Under the pieces are notes generated by a model that had not been told where the DNA came from, did not search any database, and was given only the letters and a program-made list of their open reading frames with translations. Below are positions 51,701-63,700 of a DNA stretch of 64,000 nt, in pieces. How positions within the stretch are numbered: position 1 is the stretch's first letter; every line of letters starts with the position of its first letter. Location of the stretch: contig OZ038459.1 in NCBI GenBank assembly GCA_964036195.1, forward strand, positions 7,127,206 through 7,191,205, in the 5' to 3' direction. The stretch is from Sphaerolaimus hirsutus (lineage: Eukaryota; Nematoda; Chromadorea; Monhysterida; Sphaerolaimidae). Made by a program: the position numbers and the translations under genes.

Positions 51701-54700
51701 CAGCCGCGCGCCCCCTGGATACGGCCTTGATAATGCTGAATACTACCAATCGCTACAATTTCCAAACCGTTTATACCTTTTAAAACAAATACATCAAATA
51801 AAAATGAAAATTCAACAATTTTTCCAAACCGTTGCACAAATTTCTATTCAAATTCAATCGCAGCCCGATCGAACACGCTGCAAACGAGTAAAAGTATGCA
51901 GCAATCATTCGTGTTGACTGAAAATAAGTTCGCAGTTGACCGGCCGATACTTGAAGATGAACTAGACATTGGAAAGACGGACAAATTTGGGGAGATAAAT
52001 AATGGGAAAAGAGGCCGCGTCGTTAGCAGCTATAGAGGTAAAAAGGGAAATCAAAGGTGAGCGGATCTGATAATAATTATAAAATCGCTGGGGGATTCAT
52101 TAGAAAATTAAAAAAAATTTGATAAAAAATATAAAAGATTTTTTTTTATGTCTGAAAAGATCAAAATAAAATATTTGTATTTTTCCGGGTTTTGTCAGAA
52201 ATTTTATTATACTTTCTTTTTGATAGATTTTCTGAAATTATATTTAATTATTTTTGCTTAGTTATTTTATCAATTTGTCAATGCCAACCACACACTGGAA
52301 AATTAGTTGTAGTTCTATGGAGAAAGAGAAAACCACACAAACAACAAATCCACAACCCCCCCCCCCCACAACCACAACCCCCACTACACAGCGCGCCACA
52401 CACGCCCAACGGCCGTCGCGCCACCCTATCACCAACATTCTACAAAAACGGTCGACCCCAAGCGCCGCAAAACGAGAACGGCTGCTGTACCAGGGATTCG
52501 AACAGTGCAATTTCACCATCGCGATCGAATGCCAGCTTTCGGGGCACTTTGAGATTCAGCGGCACTGATCAGATGCACACGGCCAAAGCGAATAGCCTTA
52601 GACAGGTGAAGATCAGGGGTCTACAATGGGGGGGGGGGAGCTAGGGGGGGGCAGCCCCCCTCCAAATCGACGAGCTATTTATCTATCTTAATCTCGGAGA
52701 CCCCTGGGCCAGATTCAATAGCATTGTTACTGTAAAGACGTGTAACAGCATGAAATTTTGCGCGTCAACGAGGCAACCTGTAAAGTGTGAAGTCAAAGTA
52801 AAAAATGTCATGTGAAATTTCAATGACATGTTTGTATGTCAGTTCGCATTTTAGCATGACATTTGACACTTTACATTACACTTTACAGGGTGTGGGGAGA
52901 GAGTACTTTACATTTGGGGCACTCTGTTTGAATTTGTAGCCTGGTGGCAGTCCCAAGCCCTGTAAAGTGTAAAGTATAGTGTCAAATGTAAAATCAATTG
53001 CAAAGTAAACTGTCAATTGTCATGCAAAGTTCAGTAATAAAATCTTTCTTTTTTTATTTTGATTGACACTTTACATTCACTTTACTTTACACTTTACAGG
53101 GCTTGGGGCTGCCCCCAGGGCTACATCAAATCAAACTTCTCGAAACACACCTATTCACATCAAAATAGGTATTTATATTGCAGGCGATCGCCCTAGTCAC
53201 AGTCTACTTCATAACCTGGCTGCCATACAACGTGCTGGCGATTTTGGTCAAACTCCAACAAAAATCCACGATCTTGGACAACTGGCAAACGGCATTATCT
53301 GGTTTCATAGTCGTAAACGCGGTTTTGAATCCCTTTATCTACGACGGTAGCATTTTGAAATGGGGAAAGTGCACCGCGCAAAGTACACGAACCAGTGCGA
53401 CGGTGAATTTTGGCACCGGTTCAAGTAGAAGAAACGCAAATTGTCATCAGGAGAAAAGTACCACAAGCGGTGCTAAAAGGGACACTTGTGATAGAGTGCG
53501 GCTAGGTAATATTATTGGTAATGACTTGCGGGTGCCCATTGTGTTGTTAAATGAGAAACAGGAAGTAGTGAGTGAGACGTGAGAAGGTGGAATTTTTTTA
53601 TACTATTTTTCGTTATAATATTTATGTATTTTCAGCGGGCCGCACGCTATGCATTTTTCTGAAGGAAACACACCATCATGACGTCATCGTTATTAAAACA
53701 ATATTGTTCCCAAAAAACAACGTTTCAGAAAAAAACATTTGTCACTTGTAGGGTTCAAATAGGATCCTGATCCCGAATCATGATAATTTCTGGGATTTTG
53801 CGGTCCCGATCCCAATCCCGTGATCCCAATCCCGATCGCGCAAAGTCAATACCGCTTTAACTCTACTTGTATTTTTACAACTCTGCTTTTTTGTTTTTAA
53901 ATATTTCTTTTTGTAAACATGCATGAATAAGTATCCTGCTCGCGCGTCATCGACTAGGGCATAAGTAATTTTGGATGCATACTTTGCGGTCATGATAAGT
54001 ACATTTATATCATGGCGGGGTAATGTTAGCATTTTTGATCACTTGTTCAAACTGAAAGAAATTAACTGTGATTGTTTTAAACTTGAATATACTTTCCCAC
54101 TTTTTACTTGATAATTGCGTAGCACTTTTTTAGAAACGTTCGAACAGTGAACATTCTTGTGAAAGTTGAGTAATTAGCAGGTGTCAAAATTTCAGTTAAA
54201 CAGTTAACATATTTAGTTACCACCAAATCGCTAAATACAGTTTTATATACCTACCGTATATCCGTGAATAAGTCCCCTTTGAATAACTCCCCCGGCTGGC
54301 TAGGTGAGGAAAAAAAAACCCATCCCCTTGAATAACCCCCCCTGGGTATTTGATATCTGTATCCACATCGTGTATTTGAATGATTCAGATGCTGATGAAC
54401 ACTAATTTTAGCATGAAAACCTCGTTTTTGTTGTTTTTGAACTGCTTAATACCTGGGATTACATGAGTTGTTGGAATGCATTCATGCAAGGAATAAAACG
54501 CAAGTTACAAGGAAAAAATAACTCCCCCTCCTAAACTTCTGACGAAATAATAACTCCCCTGGGGTCTAATTCGAGGATATACGCAGGGCCGTATCCAGGG
54601 GGGGGCGGGGGGGGCTGCAGCCCCCCCTTCCCGGGGCGAGACCAGAAAGTGACCGGAAAATGCGACTTTTTCAATGTCAGCGTAAAAAATTTTGCGCGCA

Positions 54701-57700
54701 AGCGCGCATTTTTCACCACACGTAAGGTATTATCATCAGATTTGCTCCATGTGACCTGAAATCGTTATAAATACACTCAATGGCGCACTTTTTGCTGTTT
54801 TTGTATGTATATTTACATACATATACAGCGTTCCATGGCGCTGGCGCCAACGCCAATGGCGCCACGGCGTGGCACCTACTAATGGCGCCACGGCGTGGCA
54901 CCTACTAATGGCGCCAGCGCCATGGCCCCATTCCGCCATTCTGTAGGTAAAATTTTAGGGGAGGGGGCTGAGCCCCCCCCCCCGTTCGCCGGCCTCCGTA
55001 AACAATCAGCCCCCCCCGCTCAAAAATCCTGGATACGTTCCTGGATAAACGGTACATATGTTTTACGTAACTATTTAGTTACTAAGTCATGAACAGGGTT
55101 GGCAAAATCTCAGAAAAGAATAAAAATAAAATAAAAATAAAATGGAAAATTGAAGAATAAAATAAAATAAAATAAAATGGAAAATTTCAAAATAAAAATA
55201 AAAATTGTATAAAAATTCGAATTTTTGTAAAATTTTTGTAAAATTGTATACAAATTCATATTTTTGTAAAAATTGTATAAAAATGCATATTTTTTGTAAA
55301 TTTTTTTTCTGTTCATTCGCGGAGCTGGAGCAGTCCCAAGCCATGTAAAGTGTCAAAATGTCATATGAAATGGAATGGAAAGTGTCAATTTTCATGAAAA
55401 TGTTAAGTAAAGTGTCAATTGTCATGACAAATATAAATTAAAGTGGAAACTGTAAAGCAAATTGTATCCTAATCGTATATTTTGTATCCAAATCTTGTTG
55501 TTTTTGTAACCAAATCTTATGTGAACATTTGGATACAAAAACATAAGATTTGGATACCAAAATATAATGTTTTGATACCAAAACATAAGATTCAGATACA
55601 CAATTTACACTCTGCACAACATTTGTCATGACAATTATACTTTGCTTGACATTTGAGATGCCAATTGACTCTTTACTACATTTGATATGACAGTTGACAC
55701 TTTGCATGATGTTTTACAAATGTGCCCAGCACACTCCAGTAATTCTTCTACTGAAAATGCAAACCATTCTTATCGATAATTGTAACTTAACACTTGCAAC
55801 TAGCTAACAATACCTACTGCATGCAACTTTTGCAAAGTAATGGAAAAATTTGTCACACGTTTTTCATGTATAGGTCTAATTATCACATTTTTCTGACCTT
55901 GCATGCAAGATTCTGATTTTTTGTAAAATTTCTGTAAAATTTTTGTAAAATAGTCCATTTTATTATTTTATTATTATTTTGGAATAAAATAAAATAAAAT
56001 AAAATGAAACAAGAATAAAATAAAAATAAAATACATTTTTATACAATTTTTATACAATTTGTATACAAATGATTTTTATAAAACCAACCCTGGTCATGAA
56101 CTGTGATATTGAGAAATAACACAATTTGTTCTAAGACGCGATTTGGGTATTATGAGTTCTCAAAATTTGCCTCATTCCGAATATCAGCAGGACATTCTTT
56201 CCAAATAAATATAGGTAGGTCGTATTTCCATGAATAACTGCCATGAGATAAATATTACACACATTTATAGTCTACAGGTGGCAACACGATGAAACATACC
56301 ATATTCCTTCTGAATAAACTAACAGAAATAAATTTTTTATCATCACATCACATTGGCCCTACTTTTGGTTAATTTGGTGCACAATTTTTAACGTGACCTT
56401 TTTCATAAAATATGGTATCATTCATTGTGTAGCAGCGTTGTGTCCGTCGCATCATGTACCGTATTACATCGAATTACCCCCCCCCCCCAAAAAAAAAAAA
56501 AATGGGCTGGGGAAATAATATGCAAATGCCTACTACCCATATACTACGACCCGTACGAAAATTCTGACGAAGTATTAACCCCCCTCGAATAACCCCCCTC
56601 AAATTTTGCTGACGAAATAAAAAACCCCATGGGGGTATTTCGAGGTAATACGGTATACGTAGGCGTTCGAATAATTGAACTAGGATGCCGTTTGCAAAAA
56701 GCTATTAGCATACGAGCGGACACATTAGCTGAACATTGCGGATTATTTACGCGAACAGTAGGTTTTCAAAAGCTATGTTTTACCTCATTAAGCCGTCATG
56801 TGAAGTTCTCCAAGCTGCGGCAGCTACTCAGGGAAATGCAATATTTTCTCTTACCGTTTCTCTCTGTATTTAATAAGGATATTGTCGTTGCTGGCACTTA
56901 TTTATTATCCTGTTGTAATTGTTTTTGCTGTTGTTTTGATACGTTAATTACCGCTAATGCAGTAATGCGGGTTTCCATAACTATACTTCGCTCCACAATA
57001 AAATATATGTTCAAACTTGTTCGGTCATAGATGCGGTTCTAAAACTGGAAAGGAGCCAAGAACAGTTTGACCATTTCACAGCAAAAAATGGGTGTGTGAT
57101 GCGTTGTGAAGTGTCTTTACGCAGACACGCAGTGTCGGCATGAAGCCACTTCACTGCGCCGACTTTGACAAATCAACATGGCCGATAACCCCCCCCCCCC
57201 GAATATTTTCGCTTTTATGAAGAAAAAAACTAGCGGGGTTAGGTCCTAACGTTAGTCGAGATTCGCGGAAGTCTACCTTACATATTTACACACTTTGTCA
57301 AAAAGACAAAATCAATTGAAATTCGCTAGCTGGACGCAAAGACAACTTTGACAAAAGTTTGACGTTCGCTGCACGTCTGTCCTCGCGTGTAGACAGCGGA
57401 GCACCGCATTGCACAATCACCAAAACATAAACACTGAAAAAATGTCCTTATCAGGCGACCTCGTATTTACCACCAAATTGTTTAGTTTGAAATGTTTCGT
57501 AAATGACCTTTAGATTCAGGAAACATTTCTTCCCACAGTGTATCGAACGGTATCCAATCGATGTCTATCGATATTCAACCGAAACGATTACTCCATCATT
57601 CGGGAACAAATGAGGGCTCCGCACCTGTACGCACAAACGCCTGGCGCGCACAAACGCCTGGCACACACAAAATGAAAGTCCGGTACGCACAAACGCCCGG

Positions 57701-60700
57701 TATGCACAAAACTGTGGCTGTGTGCGTGCCGCACAATGTGCGTGCCAGTCGTTTGTGCGCGCCGGTCATATGTGCGGGCGGGGCTTGTATCCTGATTGGC
57801 TCATTACCCCCCCCCATAATTTTTCCTCACATTAATTTTCGAATTTTGAATTTAATTTTTGAATTTTTGAATTTTTTTGGACAAATTTCGAATTTTTTGG
57901 CTAGTTATCGAATTTTTTCAAATAGTTTTCGATTTTTTTTGAAAAATATTGAAATTGAAGCTTTAAAAACAGTATTTGTCATGTTTTCATGTTTGGATAA
58001 CTTTTTTAAACTTACTGTGTTTGTTGGAAAAATGCAAAAAACAACAACTCGAGACCAATTTTTTTGATGGAGTGGTGTCTTGCTTTAGCAGAAGTAACTC
58101 AACCACTCAGCAAGAGTATGCTGGGTTCATTCCTCAATGGATCTGTCGGGTCCACCACGGACACCATTTCAACGCTTTTTTGATGTTTTTCTTCTTTACA
58201 TTACTGTTTTTCAGACGCACCTCATATCAATTGTTTATCGAATTATCACATTTAACGTAAGAATGCGTTTTGTGACCTCGAATTCCCTGACTGGTACGCA
58301 CAAATGACCGGTACGCACAAATGCCCGGTACGCACAGAGCATCAGATTTGTGCGTACCGGACATTTGTGCGTGGCGAGCTCAATTTTGTGCGTGCCGGGC
58401 GTTTGTGCGCGCCGGGCGTTTGTGCGTAGGAGGCCTGGCCCCAAATGAGGCAATGTTAGTGAGCCGACTTTGTGAAAATGTTGCCTAATCCCACCGTACA
58501 AGTAGACAAAAAAATCCCGTCAACAAAATAACTGACCAAACACTTTTGTCATCGTCGCCCATCGGATATCGCTGCATAGAGTAGCCGCATTCCTCCGCCC
58601 CAGCTTTGCAGTCGGAGAATGTCGAGACCTCGATCAGAACTGCGAGATTTGACCACTTTTTGTCAAACTTCACGCAAAAAATTTAAAGGGGGAACTATTC
58701 GAGGGGGTTATATTTTTCCAGTCATCTAACATGAGGGAATTATTCGAGCGAGGGGAATTATTCAAGGGGGGTTATTTAAGTAAATACGATATCTCCAAAC
58801 AAAACCCAACTCCAAACTAAAAACACACACAAATAACCCACGTCTTTCCAGTGCACTTTCCACCAGCTTCAATTTGATCCTAGTCTGTCGATCCGTCACA
58901 TTTCCCCCTTTTAACATGGTCACTCTAAATTGGTATAACAGCGACGCCTGGCGCTTGAGCGAATCGACCAGAAATGCGGTCCTGGTGTCTTGCGACGGTG
59001 GGTATAAACGAAGAGATCTGCGATTTCTATTGGCTGAATTTTCGGAGATTTCAGCTGGCAGCGTGGGCAGAAGGTTGGGCAGGAAGCCTGCGTGTGATAA
59101 AATGCTAGCGTCAGGATGATAAATATACTAAGGTGTAGGGTTCAAACGATATATCGTATCGAATAACGACCTTGTTTTTATTTCGAATATTGAAAATCGA
59201 TATCGAAAATGTTGAAAAAATAACAAACATCGATATCGAAAAAAAATATAGATTGAAAATCGACCATTTTTCAATATCGAAAATCGATATCGAGTTTCAG
59301 AAAAAATATCGAGATCGATATCGAAATCGTTTGAACCCTACTTAGGTGGCTTTCACACTGTTTTTTTTTGTCGACACAAAAACAGTGTGAAGCTGCCTTA
59401 ATGTTTGACATTGGTAAAGGGATTTTGTGACAGTCGAAATTCATTCACCACCTTTGACCTGATTAACATGAAAAAGCGACATTTAAAAGTGCCCCATACT
59501 CCATATTCGATGTGATAAATGTGTCATCCCGAACGGGTTTTAACAAAAAACAAGTAACACAAAGTAAAACTGAGTGTTGATACGTAAAGTGATAAAAATC
59601 AAATGAGGTAAATAGATTCAAACTCACGGGTCACTTGTAAATAGAAACTGTGCACGGACGTGTCCTCCGACAGCGTGAGCTCCATGGTGCCCCACAGAGT
59701 GCGACCTCTTTCTGTCGTGTTCACATTTGTCTCCCAGAATTCTGTGTGATGATAAAAGTGATTCGTTCATCGATCACCTTGACCAATTCCAAAATTTATG
59801 TCCTTGCAAAAAATGAAACATACGTATAGGTCTGACGTCATTTTCGTCGGCCGGCCACAGAGATCCCGAAGGCTTCAGTGGATTCATAATGATCTTTTTG
59901 TACTCTCTTCGGACCGTGACGCGTTCCTGCGCGATAAAGTAGATTCAAGGCAAGGGCGTACGCAGGGGGGGCGGGGGGGGGGCGGCCGCCCCCCCCGTTC
60001 CCGGGTCGGACAGAAAAATTTGCCAGAAATGGCACTTTTCTGAGGCGAACTGGTAGGCACTTTAAAAATTTTTTGGCGCGCAAGCGCGCAAATCCCCACC
60101 CCATTCTTTAATATGTCTTTTCAAGCGTCAAATTGCACTAGAAAAGTGTCCAACAGTGCCAAAAGCGGACCTAGTACCATATATAGGTATAAATAGATAC
60201 CTATATGGTAGACGTTGGCGCCAACGCCAACGCCAATACTGCCATGGCGCTGGCGCCTACAAATGGCGCCAGCGCCATGGCACTATTCCTTTACTATAGG
60301 ACAAAATTTTAGGGGGGGGGGGGGCTCCGCCCCCCCCCGTTCGCCCGACTCCGTATACAATCCGCCCCCCCGCTCAAAAATCCTGCGTACGTCCCTGATT
60401 CAAGGTTTCGAACAGAAGTCACAAAAGGACTTAAAAGTGTCAAAAATTAATATTTCCACTGCTCACCTCAACTTCTATCTGCAGCTCTAACGTATCCAAA
60501 ATTTCCCCATCGACACAAGTGTTTCCCAAAATCGGCCGCGATGGTTTCCTGAGGGTCAACTTGAGCACCTGTTTCCCGATTTGCAAGAATTCTACGTGAA
60601 TGTGCGTCGAAGCTGGCTGCCCATTGGGTTCAACGGTCAGCTGCCAGCGCTCGGGTCTGTGGGTGGGCAGAAAAGTTTACTATTTAAATAATTACTAGTG

Positions 60701-63700
60701 ATATTAAAGCGCGAAGGCGCGAAGCGCCAATGGCGCCATGGTGCGGCGCCGTTTGGCGCCCTCAAATGGCGCCATTCCACCAATAGTCATTACTGCCAAC
60801 GCGGCAAAAAGCATTTATCCACCCAAAAACTTCGGATATAAGAGAGTACCTATATTCATGATGTAGAAAAAATGCACTGAAGTACCGCCAGTAATTTTTT
60901 CACTGGTGAAAAAATGTTTGTCAAAAAACCTTATGGTCACCTGTCGGGCTCAATATCTATGTATTTTTTCATTGTCCAAGAATCCAAAACGGAAAAAATA
61001 TGACACGTTCACAGGCGAATTGACAGAAAAGCTATCAAAAACCCAATAGACAAACTGAAGCCAAAATGCATACATCATATAGCAACCTTTTGTCCTTGCC
61101 AGCGGGTCCCACATCGCAGCAGACGGCAGGGGTGGCCCCCTCAGCGCAGAGCACCAGTTGTTGGGGGTCCGAAGACACGCCGCGTCTGTCTCGCCCGGGT
61201 GCGTACATAAAGGCAGTTACGCGAACCTGCGGCCATGCATTGCAAAGGTACATGTTATGTGCGGCATTATGGTACCGTCCGCGCACACTGGAAAAGGCAT
61301 TCACCGTATATGCTTGAATAAGACCCACTTGAATAACTCCTCCGGTTGGCCAAAAAAAACTCTCTCTTCTTGAATACCCCACCCCTCTTGAATAACTCCC
61401 CCCTCCGTGTACTCAATATGTGTTTTGAATGATTCGAAAGCCGATGAACATGACTTTTAGCATGGATACCTTGTTTTAGTTGATGTTGAACTGTTAAAAT
61501 ACCTGGATTACATGAGTTGACGGAATGCATTCAAACAATGAAAAAAATGCAAGTGCTCAGGAAAAATTAACTCCCCCTTGAATAACATCTCCTCTTGAAT
61601 AACACCCCCTCCAAAACTTCCAACAAAATGATAACTACACTGGGGTTTTTTTTCGAGGATATACGGTAGTAAGTTCAAGTGAAAAAAACAAGTTGTCTAA
61701 CAGCCAGCCGCTCTCTGACATAGACGTCACTAGGAAGCTCCGCTCTCAAGAAGAACCTCTTGAACGTTGTCACATGAGCCTTGTCACTTTCCTTGTCCAT
61801 TTGGCACTGTGCCAAGGAGCCGGGGCTCCACTGCGCAGCCGAAATTGTCCAATTTGTGATGGAATGTGGTGCGCGAGTCGTGAGCGATCCGGCGCCGAGC
61901 GAACTGAGAAGGCGTTTTAAATAAGATTGGTGGAATCGTGAATTGATCATTTAGTGATGTTAAAGACACCGGGAAAAATGGCACCGCACTGAACCGGCAC
62001 CAGTGCTATTGTGAAAAAATTGCACCGACACCGGCAGGGCACCACTGAAGATTCCGATGGCACCGCACCAGCACCTGTGCTGGTGCTCACCGGTGCCCCG
62101 GTGCCTTTACATCACTATTGATCACCATGTATACGCAACGGAAAACACTCACTCCAACTTTATCTCGTCGAAGATCCACACTTCGGGAAAATATCTCCTA
62201 ACAGTATCGACATCCGTACTCGCAATCCTATTGGACGCCAAGAAATCAGGCATCACGTCAAAGCCATTTTTATTGTCGCCCGATTCTGGCGGTCTGCCAA
62301 AAACATTGGTCACTTCCTGCACTCGGATCGGGTCCGACTGCATAGGGAGAGTAGGGCAGGATCGACTTCCGTTGGAACACACACGCACTATGGGGGGCTG
62401 TCGATTTCCTGCAGGGTTTGAATGTTCGGTTGTTTTAGGATCCTGATCCTGAGTTTATCTAATTTTGGGAATTGAGGGCTTAAAGTGCCGCTCCTGAACC
62501 CGACGCAAAAGTACTGTGTGGTGAGTCCTGAAGTGACAGGGGAGAATTAAAATTCCCGATGGCGTTCTTTTCTCCAGCAGTGGGGAAAATGTCCAAACTT
62601 TCAAGTACCGATCCCAATAAAAACAAATGAAAAGTCAGTGTCAATTTAACACGTCAAAATTACATGTCTGTTTGAACCTCGAACAATTGCCCACGTAACG
62701 CTTCAATCAGCTCTTACTGGCGTTAAAATTTGGGAGACTTAAGCGCACATTTCAAGTGCAACGCTCACCAACAAAAAAAATACGATTGCAAAAACGTCGA
62801 ACCCTGAAACCGACCAGCATTTTCCCATCTGCTACACTCGCGCGCAAATGCGCTGGCGCACTGATAGGCGACCAGGGAAAACTGGACATCGCCACTGGCT
62901 CTGGCGCCGTTATTTTGTCCAGCCCCGGAAGTATGTCCATTAGAGTGGACACTGTCCGAAAATGACCGCTGGTCACTCAGATGAGCGATTTGAACGAATC
63001 TGGGACACCGTATACTTTTGTCGTGGGATTTCAACTGCACGTAGAGACTGCCGGCCGTGCCGCAGTCGGATTCGAGTGAAGTGCGCATTTGAGTTTGATT
63101 GAATCGACTGGAGAAGGATGTCTGAAGATAAAAGGTGGGGTACTTTTTGAGGAAGTATTTATTTGAAACTGCAAAAAACTTTCAATTTTTTTAAAGTTGC
63201 TTGTATTTATATAAAGGTTTTACTGTAAAGTAAAAGAGTATTTTACACTATAAAAAATACCCTGCAAACACATACCGTTGTATCGTGGAGTAGCCACCAC
63301 CAAGTTGGAACACCCGCTTCACCGGAATTCAAACCCTGAAATTCATCACAAATGCACTCAAAAATATGGTTGAACAAGTTAAAAAAAGAAAAATCATTGA
63401 TGAGACACCTTAGCGCCATACTTTTCTTCGATACTCTTTCTTATACTTTCCAATCTCACATCATGACCCGCAATTGTAAGCCAGGCATTGGGGGCGCCAT
63501 TCGAAAATTGAAAACTTATTGCATCGCCGGGTGATATTTGATCGGGATCGTCTGTGGGTTGACCATTCGGGATTGACGTGTCAATCTGAAAAAAATGTAT
63601 ACATTGTATTGGATTTGTATTTAAATACCCAGAATACATATTTAGTTAACTGATGAAAAATGTATTCACGCGGGTGGAGGAGTTGAGAAGTGAGAAATAA

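Noticed and set aside
52254-52568. Plus-strand frame with Pro/Thr repeats in the nested GPCR
   Set aside because: The neighbouring frame joins exons 5 and 7 in phase and encodes the TM6-proximal loop (AKANSLRQ), so this is a shadow frame.
62770-62848. Minus-strand ATG followed by a hydrophobic stretch and a GTGAGC donor, resembling a signal-peptide exon
   Set aside because: A stop lies directly upstream in that frame, the acceptor context is poor, and the in-phase path from exon 4 to exon 5 of the C3-like gene does not need it. The following exon clearly continues mid-protein.
62756-62965. Plus-strand ORF of 69 codons opposite C3-like exon 4
   Set aside because: It is the antisense shadow of a coding exon; no splice sites or recognisable domain.
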